This document shows positions 29,701-35,850 of a stretch of DNA of 64,000 bases, one piece after another. The stretch covers positions 107,471 through 171,470 of the forward strand of contig NZ_FQXV01000010.1 of the NCBI RefSeq assembly GCF_900130065.1, given 5' to 3'. The translations under genes and the position numbers were made by a program. The notes beneath the pieces were generated by a model that was not told the DNA's origin, ran no database searches, and saw only the letters and a list, made by a program, of their open reading frames with translations. The first letter of the stretch is position 1, and every line of letters begins with the position of its first letter. The stretch comes from Sporobacter termitidis DSM 10068. Lineage in GTDB: Bacteria > Bacillota > Clostridia > Oscillospirales > Oscillospiraceae.

Positions 29701-30365
29701 GTGTCGTCATGGCTCTGATACGTTTCGTAGCCGGCTTCCGCGGGAATCTTGAACGCGCCGCCGCCAAGGCTTTTACCACTGCCGTCCACAGCGCGGAAGG
29801 AATATGTTCCGCGCTTGAGCGTCATGGTGTAAATATCATATTTGGCGTCGGTTTTCGTGTCCATGCTGAAGGCTGTAATGGCGCTTTCAGCTTTGAAGGT
29901 GTCGCGGTTGTCCGTATCGAAGCCCAAGGTCGGATAGACGATCAGCCCTTTCTCTCCCGTCACGCCCTTCGGGACATAGACCTCAACGGAATAGGGGTCG
30001 TCAGCCACTGTGACCGTGCAGGTGCCGGTAACCGCACCGCCGGCGCCTTCTTTTGCGCTGACGGTGATTGTTGCCGTCCCCGCGCTCTTTCCGGTGACTA
30101 CTCCGCTGGCGTCCACAGAAGCGACAGCCGTGTTTGAGCTGCTCCACTTGAGAGTGGCATCAGCAGAATTGGGAGAAACCTCAACCGACAGCGGGACAGT
30201 ATCACCGACCTGAATTTTTTCGGCTTGAGAAGAGATTTTGAGGTTTTTTACAAGGCTCCCCGTGTCGGCGGCAGCCCCCGCGCCCATTGTCATCGGCAGC
30301 AGCGACAAGCACATCGCCAGCACCAGCAGTATCGCCAGCAGCTTATTTGTTTTCGTTCTTTTCAT
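26763..30365 (-). CDS. SLH surface protein with Big_2 and DUF4430 domains
   Basis: Start chosen at MKRTKTNKLLAILLVLAM (ATG 30365, AGAGAGG upstream); 1,200 residues. Signal peptide to about residue 33. A Big_2 Ig-like domain follows (VGDTVPLSVEVSPN, LKWSSSNTAVASVD, GKSAGTATITV; about 40-125). Then comes a long beta-rich middle. The DUF4430 domain (about 845-965) has AVVTMRLLDALGIGY, FGEFDSGAGSGWMVTFN and VENGDIIRWQNTCQIG. A cadherin-like beta domain and two to three SLH repeats (REALGVDICTADGAMGWAV; REQFVTMLYRYANQAG) complete it. It is third gene after riboswitch C. Probably a wall-bound transcobalamin-like receptor or adhesin; the ligand is inferred. Confidence 0.87.
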   Translation of the reverse strand: MKRTKTNKLLAILLVLAMCLSLLPMTMGAGAAADTGSLVKNLKISSQAEKIQVGDTVPLSVEVSPNSADATLKWSSSNTAVASVDASGVVTGKSAGTATITVSAKEGAGGAVTGTCTVTVADDPYSVEVYVPKGVTGEKGLIVYPTLGFDTDNRDTFKAESAITAFSMDTKTDAKYDIYTMTLKRGTYSFRAVDGSGKSLGGGAFKIPAEAGYETYQSHDDTKIYLRLVEAYVAPDDGGSKAAAKDYTVNLMNKIGAVTWGAPYVNAKGYECYPALSYVNGNALLYYAIFAPSQAYASAHDLGYAIWKNYAIQADNSKLDFASELNKTSTFTINAPKGAEAALYTQVLNYNAERIDSVKTTELADGTVDHIFNIARSSDMTYRVSMEGMRTKAGFVNNVSGNSMEVRFDASESPKAQDTSGQTFDESSLLLNINERNKLDLNVGEQFKVRAYRAAWQIIQTITDNIMVEPDFHYNIISGDDVISIDTMDGGNAGGNWAWVTAKKEGVAIVEVSYDALSVNDDGKTMWVTKSDGFYGASDPVRTGVFVVTVGDKYRDVSGVNWDAEYDTCYFLGDTGTMTIEPTGKNAAVNVASVLGGQISAWKQVSGAAGSFDVPIEPGNNIIRIESDGFTDYYVARGARLTAVIDNNVEGRDEIYPGDTVSVSFKGLYMPVPKFAGIYNPGFPSTAYASYEMNGERYFSSGTQYHLIQPEANRIKIEIPETAAGSIALTAGKLSLTSMGSKYGAHRELTDVGVPANFSAANLRMKDIRLPDITIEISQPPEGWDNSKTGQAGANGSEAAGIGKTHIKSYYPTTGLTFDLTSSEIDGYVTMSFEDYGVRLNDADFKTPLGAIISPTQVPYKAGDNIAVVTMRLLDALGIGYKNTGTIQNAFYLSAIQNFKLSDGTEIESFGEFDSGAGSGWMVTFNNWYINSSTSDFKVENGDIIRWQNTCQIGADIGCDWENGSAEITGLRFYNNFGELSQTFNNDVTEYTYTIPSSVKSIQLEAVQENYWASLTCTSNGKTYKPKAPIPVEDGTVIELYCAFSEFAGGIPKDTDSLKLTIKLSDTASAPNVGISRERFVTLLVREALGVDICTADGAMGWAVSAGITDGTSPGQSIDREQFVTMLYRYANQAGMDVSNRVDLSKDYIDIGKVSRWAAGAMSWAVAEGIIDRGTTNMIMPKGMVSAQEAESMLKKFAEL

Positions 30366-30470
30366 GACACTTACCTCTCTTTTTAGTGGCGGATAGATAA
30401 TATTTCTGTAATAGCTTACTCCCCGAGAAATCAGGGGCAAGCTGTATTCCTTTCGGCCTGCAGTCCGTGT

Positions 30471-30752
30471 TCATACGCGCCGCTTTTTGCGGCACCTTTC
30501 TTTCATCCCGGCTCTTTCCAACATGCGGGGCCATGGGCCAAAACGGCTTTTCAGATATGTGAAACCCGGCACGTCATGCTTCGTCGGCAGCCGCCCCAGC
30601 CTTTCTGCGATATTCCGGACATACTGGAACACTTCCTCGTCGGTGGCATTCCTGTACCTGCGCGCAAAAGCCGCCTCCTGCGCCTGAAATGCGTCGTCCC
30701 CCGTTTTGAATACGGATCCGTTCAACAACGGCGTCTTCTCTGCATCATTCAT
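30471..30752 (-). CDS. Small HNH-associated-repeat protein
   Basis: 93 residues from ATG 30752, chosen because GGAGGTGA lies just upstream; an earlier in-frame ATG lacks one. The C-terminal half GRLPTKHDVPGFTYLKSRFG followed by PWPRMLERAGM matches the homing-endonuclease-associated repeat (HNH_repeat): G-x-x-P near the start, FG-x-W-x-x-x-L-x-x-AG at the end. These repeats bind DNA but here no nuclease is attached. It lies between DUF2292 and the large SLH gene in the riboswitch C transcription unit, so it could be a small regulator. Confidence 0.65.
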   Translation of the reverse strand: MNDAEKTPLLNGSVFKTGDDAFQAQEAAFARRYRNATDEEVFQYVRNIAERLGRLPTKHDVPGFTYLKSRFGPWPRMLERAGMKERCRKKRRV

Positions 30753-30799
30753 TAAATCACCTCCGCCTTGAACATCTTTCATCGAGCCGCTTTGTCGTA

Positions 30800-30958
30800 T
30801 CACAGCTCAATGTTCTTTCTGATCTCCTCAGCGACAACGGGAGCGCCATCGCAGATCAAAAGTGTCAGCTCCCCGTTTCCCATCTCCCGGAGCATCCTGA
30901 GCAGGTTGATTTCTCTTTCGCTGAGATCCTGCGCTTGGTTATTCGTTTGCTTTACCAT
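30800..30958 (-). CDS. DUF2292 (YezD-like) small protein
   Basis: 52 residues, ATG 30958. The C-terminal part (LSEREINLLRMLREMGNGEL followed by TLLICDGAPVVAEEIRKNIE) has the typical form of DUF2292: a helix ending in GEL, a short beta hairpin with DG-x-P, and a final x-EEI-x-K. The function of the family is unknown. First gene after riboswitch C and its terminator, 48 bases before the HNH-repeat gene. Confidence 0.7.
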   Translation of the reverse strand: MVKQTNNQAQDLSEREINLLRMLREMGNGELTLLICDGAPVVAEEIRKNIEL

Positions 30959-31019
30959 GTCCCGTTTCCTACCCTTTCTTTATATACTCCTGCCGAAATC
31001 AGAAGGATGGTATTTGGCT

Positions 31020-31070
31020 ATAAAAATAATACGGCTGCGGCAATCAGCAAAGATTGTCACAGCCGCATTT
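31020..31070 (-). terminator. Riboswitch C expression-platform terminator
   Basis: Arms ATGCGGCTGTGACAATC / GATTGCCGCAGCCGTAT (about 15 of 17 paired), followed on the minus strand by TATTTTTA. It starts about 45 bases after the B12 box. The arm GGCTGTGACA recurs in the terminators of riboswitches E and F. Confidence 0.87.
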
Positions 31071-31114
31071 CTGTGTCAATTATAAAGCCCTGACAAAGCC
31101 CACCAGCTTGCAAA

Positions 31115-31322
31115 GCAATTTCTGAGCAGGTCTTCTGACTCGCGCTTATGGCAAGCATTCTTTTGCTTACCTGCGGCCTGTGCTCTGCCTTCCCAGTTTC
31201 CCAGTGACCGACTTTCGTCGACGAGCACGGCCTCAGCGCTTACAGCGTCGGTTCCGTCCGGGCTTTTCACCCGATTCCCTATCCTTCCCTAAGGGCCGTA
31301 CGCCCAAAGGGACACTCGAAAT
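31115..31322 (-). promoter_or_regulatory. Cobalamin riboswitch C
   Basis: Minus strand: AGGGAAGGATAGGGAATCGG, GTGAAAAGCCCGGACGG, GACGCTGTAAGCGC, AAAGTCGGTCACTGGG, CTGGGAAGGCAGAGC and the B12 box GCGAGTCAGAAGACCTGC (31123-31142). Strong match to the cobalamin class. It is closely similar to riboswitch E in inverted orientation. It precedes DUF2292, HNH-repeat and the 26763-30365 SLH protein. Confidence 0.93.
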
Positions 31323-31520
31323 GTTATTCAGTTCTATATATGGATAAAAAAGCGGACTTTTTCGACCTCCCGCGATATAATGTCCGGGAAAGCCCAAAAA
31401 GTCCATCTGCCAAGAAATCAATTATATTTTACAGCGACATTACCAAAAACATCGCCTTGTATTTGTTATGTATTTTCACCTGGAAACTGGCTGGAAAAGT
31501 CCACATAAATAACCAAATAA

Positions 31521-32132
31521 TCAAAAAATTTTTCGGCCGCCCATTTTGACCGCCCACCGCAGGAAAGTATTGTGTGTCACATTTAAGGTCCGCGCCGCCT
31601 CCCGCGCGGAGATCTCACTGTCCTGCCATCGCTCAAAAAGCGGGTAAAACTCGTCCGGTACCGGCAGCTCCGGCCGGCCGAACCGTTGGCCACGCGCCTT
31701 CGCCGCCGCGATCCCTTCCGCTTGCCGCTGCCGGATGAATTCTCGTTCCGTCTGCGCCACGTACGATAAAAGCTGCAGCACAATATCCGCAATGAGCGTC
31801 CCCGTCAGGTCCCGTCCCTCCCGTGTGTCCAGCAGCGGCATGTCCAGTACGACAATTGCCGTGCCCTTTGTCTTCGTGATGATCCGCCACTGCTCCAGTA
31901 TCTCCTCGTAATTGCGCCCGAGCCGGTCGATGCTCTTGATCACAAGCGTATCCCCGGCTTTAAGGCGCCGCAGCAGCCGGCGATATGCCGGGCGGTCAAA
32001 GTCCTTTCCCGATTGCTTGTCCATATAGATCGCCTCGGGCCTGACGCCGAATTCTCTCATGGCGATCAGCTGCCGCTCCTCATTCTGATCTTTGCTCGAT
32101 ACCCGTACATACCCGTAAACCTGTTCGCTCAT
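31521..32132 (-). CDS. Serine recombinase (resolvase/invertase family)
   Basis: 203 residues. Start at MSEQVYGYVRVSSKDQ (ATG 32132) because GGGGAG lies ten bases upstream; an in-frame ATG 7 codons earlier lies at the end of a terminator. The catalytic block YVRVSSKDQ has Arg10 and nucleophile Ser12. DRPAYRRLL, DTLVIKSIDRLGRNYEEIL and the E-helix with TEREFIRQRQAEGI are in place. The C-terminal HTH (ISAREAARTLNVTHNTFLRW) would bind the crossover sites. The protein is full length and intact. It is expressed behind compact riboswitch D and two hairpins, and lies between the inverted riboswitches C and E. Confidence 0.93.
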   Translation of the reverse strand: MSEQVYGYVRVSSKDQNEERQLIAMREFGVRPEAIYMDKQSGKDFDRPAYRRLLRRLKAGDTLVIKSIDRLGRNYEEILEQWRIITKTKGTAIVVLDMPLLDTREGRDLTGTLIADIVLQLLSYVAQTEREFIRQRQAEGIAAAKARGQRFGRPELPVPDEFYPLFERWQDSEISAREAARTLNVTHNTFLRWAVKMGGRKIF

Positions 32133-32151
32133 CCTGTGCACTCCCCATTTC

Positions 32152-32192
32152 ATAAAAACAAGCCGGCTGTCAGGAGACCTGCCGGCCGGCTT
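32152..32192 (-). terminator. Terminator directly before the recombinase gene
   Basis: On the minus strand AAGCCGGC ... GCCGGCTT followed by GTTTTT, ending 20 bases before the recombinase start. It is close enough that the 3' side may also influence ribosome access. Likely the regulated terminator of riboswitch D or a second one in series. Confidence 0.75.
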
Positions 32193-32220
32193 GGAAAGCT
32201 TCGTGGCAAAAAAATGCGCA

Positions 32221-32262
32221 CAAAAACCAAAAAGTCTCCCGGGGAGAACCGTCGGAAGACTT
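32221..32262 (-). terminator. Hairpin downstream of riboswitch D
   Basis: Minus strand AAGTCTTCC ... GGGAGACTT followed by TTTGGTTTTTG. Together with the hairpin at 32152-32192 it makes two consecutive terminators between riboswitch D and the recombinase. Confidence 0.65.
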
Positions 32263-32361
32263 ACAATACCAATAACACCTTACCTCATCTCAATAGTAGA
32301 ATGAAGCTCAGTGCCCGTCCTGCCGTCTGTTGTCCTGGCAACAGCAGTTCATCGTTATTCT

Positions 32362-32478
32362 ATCCGGCGCGTATCTGACTTATCCCCTTCCGGGGTATCA
32401 CAGTGACCAGTTCGTGGGGACTTTCACCCCGTTCCGCTTTAATTACCGCACCTTTAGCCCGGTAAACCGCACAGATTA
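32362..32478 (-). promoter_or_regulatory. Cobalamin riboswitch D, compact class
   Basis: About 115 bases on the minus strand, with ACGGGGTGAAAGTCCCC, ACTGGTCACTGTGATACC, CCGGAAGGGG and the B12-box variant ATAAGTCAGATACGCG. The long 5' arm and large P6 extension of riboswitches A-C and E-G are absent, as in the short (class II-like) cobalamin riboswitches. It leads to two terminator hairpins and then the serine recombinase. Confidence 0.82.
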
Positions 32479-32491
32479 TTCAATTGTTTTT

Positions 32492-32520
32492 ATGTTACCA
32501 CATTTTTCAGGCTGTTGCAA
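32492..32520 (-). promoter_or_regulatory. Promoter for riboswitch D unit
   Basis: Minus strand TTGCAA, 17-base spacer, TAACAT; the -10 box ends about 14 bases before the start of the riboswitch core. Confidence 0.5.
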
Positions 32521-32577
32521 CAACGGGACCAAAGATTTTGATCCCGTATAAAATTATTAATATACTCAAGCCGGCAT

Positions 32578-32961
32578 TCACCGGACGACGCCGGGCTCGT
32601 CAGGGCAAGGCAGGACGAGCTCGCCGTCCAGGATATGTTCTATCGAGAGCTCCCGTTTCAGCATAGCTACCGCCGCGGCGACGACTCTGCTGCGCCGCCA
32701 GCCGGATCGGCCGAGGTACGTCGGCAGGAGCATGTTCCGGCCTGTTGTTGGGTCGGCCGGCACCGGATGGCAGACGACAAGCTCGATGGAACGGACCCCG
32801 TCCGCCGAAATACCCAGCGCCTTTTCCTGCGTGTGTGGTAACGCACGGTAATACTGTACCGCCTCCTCCAGTGTCAGCCCGCTTGTCGCTACAAACGGCC
32901 GCCCGGATTCGACGTGGCACAGATCGTCGATTACATAAAATGTGTATCGGTGCACCGCCAT
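32578..32961 (-). CDS. Unrecognised 127-residue protein in the C-E segment
   Basis: Start chosen at MAVHRYTFYVIDDLCHVESG (ATG 32961; GGGGGTG nine bases upstream); 20 residues longer if the first ATG (33021) is used. Soluble and mixed alpha/beta in appearance: LTLEEAVQYYRALPHTQEK followed by ALGISADGVRSIELVV, then a basic segment GRSGWRRSRVVAAAVAML and an acidic end. No signal peptide. The 'ALGI...ELV' pattern resembles small proteins of plasmids and mobile elements, but I do not recognise the family. It lies upstream of riboswitch D, and a weak hairpin (ACGGGATC/GGTCCCGT, 32523-32549) follows it. Confidence 0.6.
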   Translation of the reverse strand: MAVHRYTFYVIDDLCHVESGRPFVATSGLTLEEAVQYYRALPHTQEKALGISADGVRSIELVVCHPVPADPTTGRNMLLPTYLGRSGWRRSRVVAAAVAMLKRELSIEHILDGELVLPCPDEPGVVR

Positions 32962-33132
32962 AGAATGCATCACCCCCGGCTTGTCATATTCCATCCAGTC
33001 TAAATATATATTGTATATCATAGCTGATCGGAATGTCTACAGTTTTTGCGGCGGCATTATCTGTAGAGGTAGCTGTTGGCGATGCTGCCTGTCTTTGCAA
33101 CGGCCGTTAATCGAAGGATTTTATTTGACTCG

Positions 33133-33161
33133 TTGACAATAGTTTCGACATGTGATACCCT
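33133..33161 (+). promoter_or_regulatory. Promoter for riboswitch E
   Basis: TTGACA, 17-base spacer, TACCCT, ending 22 bases before the riboswitch. The perfect -35 and standard spacing support it. Confidence 0.65.
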
Positions 33162-33182
33162 GATATTGGAAAATATAATATC

Positions 33183-33384
33183 ATTTCGAGTGTCCCTTTG
33201 GGCGTACGGCCTTTGGGGAAGGATAGGGAATCGTGTGCAAATCACGGACGGTACCGCCGCTGTATGCGCCGAGGCCGCGCTCGTCGACGAAAGTCGGTCA
33301 CTGGGAAACTGGGAAGGCAGAGCGCGTGCCGCAGGAGGTCCTCTCCATAAGCGCGAGTCAGAAGACCTGCTTGGAAGTATTGCC
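33183..33384 (+). promoter_or_regulatory. Cobalamin riboswitch E
   Basis: GGGGAAGGATAGGGAATCG, ACGGACGGTACCGCCGCTGT, CGAAAGTCGGTCACTGGG, CTGGGAAGGCAGAGC and B12 box GCGAGTCAGAAGACCTGC are all present. Three blocks (33183-33235, 33283-33330, 33345-33372) are nearly identical to riboswitch C on the other strand. It precedes the papain-like protease gene. Confidence 0.93.
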
Positions 33385-33423
33385 CTAATATGCGGCAAAA
33401 AGCAAATTGCGTTGTACAGAAAT

Positions 33424-33468
33424 ACGGCTGTAACAACCCCTTGAGGTTGTTATGGCTTTTTATTTTAC
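33424..33468 (+). terminator. Riboswitch E terminator
   Basis: GGCTGTAACAACC / GGTTGTTATGGCT stem with a 6-base loop followed by TTTTTATTTT. About 190 bases separate it from the protease start; that stretch (33469-33654) shows no other gene. Confidence 0.88.
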
Positions 33469-33654
33469 ACTTTCGCCATCACTCCTGACCGTGTGAACCG
33501 GCAGACCGCCTATGTTTGCCGGTCCGTGTAGTTGTACAGCCGAAGCTGGAAGAATATTTGTTGACGATCTGAAAGAGCATTTTACAAGCATGCAGTAATG
33601 GAATAATCTTATCAATCCAGACAATAATGGTCATCCAAGACAAGGAGGTATATT

Positions 33655-34398
33655 ATGCAGCATGTATATAATCTCGTCAGGCAAGAGCCTGACGCAAGGG
33701 ATTATAAACGTCCGCGGCTTGCAGTTGAAAAGCTCCCGCCGATAATCGATCTGCGCCCAAAATGCTCGCCGGTATATGATCAGGGAGTGCTTGGCGCCTG
33801 CACAGGGAACGCCGGGGCGGAAGCGGCAAAATTGGTTATGAATCTTCGTTTTGATCCGTCACGCCTTTACCTCTATTATACCGTGCGCCTGATCGAGGGA
33901 ACGGTCGAATTGGACTGTGGAGCCCAAATGCGAGATGTTTGCGACGCCTTACACAAGTACGGCATTTGTTCGGAATCCTGCTGGCCATACGATGTCACAA
34001 AGTTTGCGAAGAAGCCGACGAAAAAGGCGTGCACCGCCGCAGCGAAACACAAAATCACCGAATACGCCACCTTCGACGGTGACACCGTTAATGACATACA
34101 GCAGATAAGGGCATATTTGGCCAAAAAGTCTTTGCCTGTCCTCATCGGCATGGACGTCTACTCCAGCTTCGAGTCCGATGAGGTCGCGCGCACTGGCATC
34201 GTACCGATGCCTGATACATCCACCGAGCAATTGCTGGGCGGTCACGCGGTGTTGATCGTTGGCTACGACGATACCCGCAAGGTCCTTATTGTCCGTAATT
34301 CCTGGGGTGATGGTTGGGGCGATAAAGGTTACTTCTACCTGCCTTATGACTACGTCGAAAATAAGCTCGCTTATGATACATGGACGATTGTGGCCTAG
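33655..34398 (+). CDS. Papain-like (C1-type) cysteine protease
   Basis: 247 residues from ATG 33655 with a consensus AAGGAGG upstream. Catalytic set complete by pattern: Gln43 in YDQGVLGACTGNAG (oxyanion), Cys49, His197 in LLGGHAVLIVGYD, Asn215-Ser-Trp217 in IVRNSWGDGWGDKGYF. There is no signal peptide and no long propeptide (the mature-like fold begins near residue 30), so it should be cytoplasmic or released by lysis or a holin-like route. Similar stand-alone C1 peptidases occur in Clostridia and methanogens. It is under riboswitch E, which is unusual, and is followed after 14 bases by a small membrane protein. The substrate is unknown; processing of the DUF4430 surface proteins is one possibility. 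Confidence 0.9.
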   Translation: MQHVYNLVRQEPDARDYKRPRLAVEKLPPIIDLRPKCSPVYDQGVLGACTGNAGAEAAKLVMNLRFDPSRLYLYYTVRLIEGTVELDCGAQMRDVCDALHKYGICSESCWPYDVTKFAKKPTKKACTAAAKHKITEYATFDGDTVNDIQQIRAYLAKKSLPVLIGMDVYSSFESDEVARTGIVPMPDTSTEQLLGGHAVLIVGYDDTRKVLIVRNSWGDGWGDKGYFYLPYDYVENKLAYDTWTIVA

Positions 34399-34412
34399 AG
34401 AGGACGGTACAT

Positions 34413-34844
34413 ATGAACTGGACAACTATCATTATCGTCGGTGCGGTAATAGTTTTTCTGGTGCTCGTCTACCTTGCAAGACGATTTGGCATTATCCCGG
34501 AAATCGGCCTCGCCGGTAAGCTCCTATCTCTCGTCGAGGATCTGCTGGTCGCGGCAGGCTGGGTAAAGGCCGACAGTAATTTTGACAAGATCGCGCGCAC
34601 CATCATCAACGGCATACTGCTAATGTATACGAGTGGATCAAGCGGCTCTCCTGCTGATAAAGTCACGGCAGCTATGAACTATATTTCGGCTACAGTGCAG
34701 ACCGAGGGCATTACGCTAACTGGCGCCCAACTAGACCTGATCAAAGGCATTTTGATGGGGGGATTCAACTTCCTCACGACTAAGAGAGTCGGCAAGCAGA
34801 CGGCCTTGCGTATGATAAGAAATGATATTAAGCAATCTAAATGA
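34413..34844 (+). CDS. Small membrane protein, holin-like in layout
   Basis: 143 residues from ATG 34413 (AGAGGAC upstream), 14 bases after the protease. One N-terminal membrane helix (TIIIVGAVIVFLVLVYLA), a second amphipathic stretch (GIIPEIGLAGKLLSLVEDLL) and a helical, basic C-terminus (LTTKRVGKQTALRMIRNDIK). The layout resembles small phage holins or holin-like proteins, but I see no family signature. Pairing with a leaderless protease suggests a release or membrane-tethering partner. This is inference from context. Confidence 0.6.
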   Translation: MNWTTIIIVGAVIVFLVLVYLARRFGIIPEIGLAGKLLSLVEDLLVAAGWVKADSNFDKIARTIINGILLMYTSGSSGSPADKVTAAMNYISATVQTEGITLTGAQLDLIKGILMGGFNFLTTKRVGKQTALRMIRNDIKQSK

Positions 34845-34916
34845 GATAATTGTGAGATATTTGTAGTTTAGTATTATATTTCATGAAATTGACGAATAAT
34901 AATTTAATGGCAATAG

Positions 34917-34945
34917 TTGACATTTTTGTTTATTAGTTATATTAT
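34917..34945 (+). promoter_or_regulatory. Promoter for riboswitch F
   Basis: TTGACA, 17-base spacer, TATTAT, ending 22 bases before riboswitch F: the same spacing as for riboswitch E. Confidence 0.72.
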
Positions 34946-34967
34946 GACACTAATTTAATAAAATGAT

Positions 34968-35166
34968 ATTTCAAGTGCCCCCTCTGACGTTCAGTCTTTG
35001 GGGGAGGATAGGGAATCGGGTGAGAATCCCGGACGGTTCCGCCGCTGTATACGCCGAGGGCGTGCTCGTCGACGAAAGTCGGTCATTGGGGAAACCTGAG
35101 AAGGCAGAGCGCGCGCCGCAGGAGTTTATCTCCATAAGCGTAAGTCAGAAGACCTGCTTTGAAATC
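34968..35166 (+). promoter_or_regulatory. Cobalamin riboswitch F (no gene directly downstream)
   Basis: GGGGGAGGATAGGGAATCGG, GTGAGAATCCCGGACGG, CCGCCGCTGTATACGCC, CGAAAGTCGGTCATTGGGG and the B12 box GTAAGTCAGAAGACCTGC. A clear paralogue of C and E. The next plus-strand gene is more than 1 kb away, behind riboswitch G; in between lies a minus-strand XRE frame. Confidence 0.92.
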
Positions 35167-35170
35167 GCTC

Positions 35171-35256
35171 TGCCCGCCGGCAGGCGGGAGTCGGGGCTTT
35201 TTTGTGTGCAGAAAAACGGCTGTGACAGTTCATTTGAATTGTCACAGCCGTTTTAT
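35171..35256 (+). terminator. Two hairpins after riboswitch F
   Basis: First, CCCGCC/GGCGGG extended by flanking pairs and followed by TTTTTT (35171-35206). Second, AACGGCTGTGACAGTTC / GAATTGTCACAGCCGTT followed by TTATCTTC (35213-35255). The second matches the terminator arms of C and E. Confidence 0.82.
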
Positions 35257-35362
35257 CTTCCATTTATCCTTGTAGAAACCGGGAAAAACAGAGTTTTATT
35301 CATCAGAGCAATCGTAATACTTTTCATTTTCGGTTAACCGTCAGTGGCATCATGGAACAAGG

Positions 35363-35557
35363 TCAATAAAAGTAATTATTTTTAGGCAATTTCAGACCCG
35401 TAAAGAAGTCGTTAAAATCAACATTGAATATTATGCTCAATGAAACTAATTCACTGACGCGGATATTCATACGGTTGGTTTCGATTTTAGCATAAGTACT
35501 GAGCGATACGTCCAATCCCATTATCCCCATCCTTGCTATGACCTGACCTTGCGTCAT
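35363..35557 (-). CDS. XRE-type helix-turn-helix fragment, start unclear
   Basis: 64 residues if started at ATG 35557. The sequence MTQGQVIARMGIMGLDVSLS followed by TYAKIETNRMNIRVSELVSL is the HTH_3/XRE pattern, with a C-terminal NVDFNDFFTGL extension. The same frame continues upstream for 22 codons with plausible XRE helix 1 (YNIQHLRNQNAM) to a stop at 35624-35626. That extension contains no ATG, GTG or TTG; the only candidate there is ATT at 35623, behind AAAGGGG. So either a rare start codon is used or the gene has lost its start. A promoter for it is not evident. The 35624-35800 stretch holds nothing else I can name. Confidence 0.5.
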   Translation of the reverse strand: MTQGQVIARMGIMGLDVSLSTYAKIETNRMNIRVSELVSLSIIFNVDFNDFFTGLKLPKNNYFY

Positions 35558-35802
35558 TGCATTTTGATTTCTGAGATGTTGGATATTATACCTATAGCCA
35601 TGTCTGGTCTTATTTTTTGCAATTTATCTGTGCGCCCCTTTCCCGGCAATGATATTTCTTCATAACGAATATTAAGATTTTATCCAAAATGTAGCCTCTA
35701 TGTTTCTCTATAACGAATTTTTAATACCGAAGAAATGATGTACCTTGTCAATTTCATAACGTATACTTTAGACAAGCTGAGAGAAAACGCCATTGGTTTT
35801 TA

Positions 35803-35831
35803 TTGACAACTATACTTAAATATGGTATATT
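35803..35831 (+). promoter_or_regulatory. Promoter for riboswitch G unit
   Basis: TTGACA, 17-base spacer, TATATT in an AT-rich stretch, ending 20 bases before riboswitch G. Confidence 0.75.
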
Positions 35832-35850
35832 ATTATAATAATATAATAGG

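Noticed and set aside
31076..31421. Reading frames across riboswitch C, with similar peptides (VDESRSLGNWEGRA) also coded across riboswitches E and F
   Set aside because: The similarity comes from conserved RNA sequence, not from protein; the frames lack ribosome sites and have no sensible protein features.
32160..32192. A perfect B12-box look-alike (GTCAGGAGACCTGCC) on the plus strand
   Set aside because: Nothing upstream on that strand resembles a riboswitch (it is the recombinase coding region), and the bases are the loop and arm of a minus-strand terminator.
33655..34844. Protease and holin-like genes as part of a prophage
   Set aside because: No capsid, tail, terminase or integrase genes nearby, and the control region is a cobalamin riboswitch with its own promoter.
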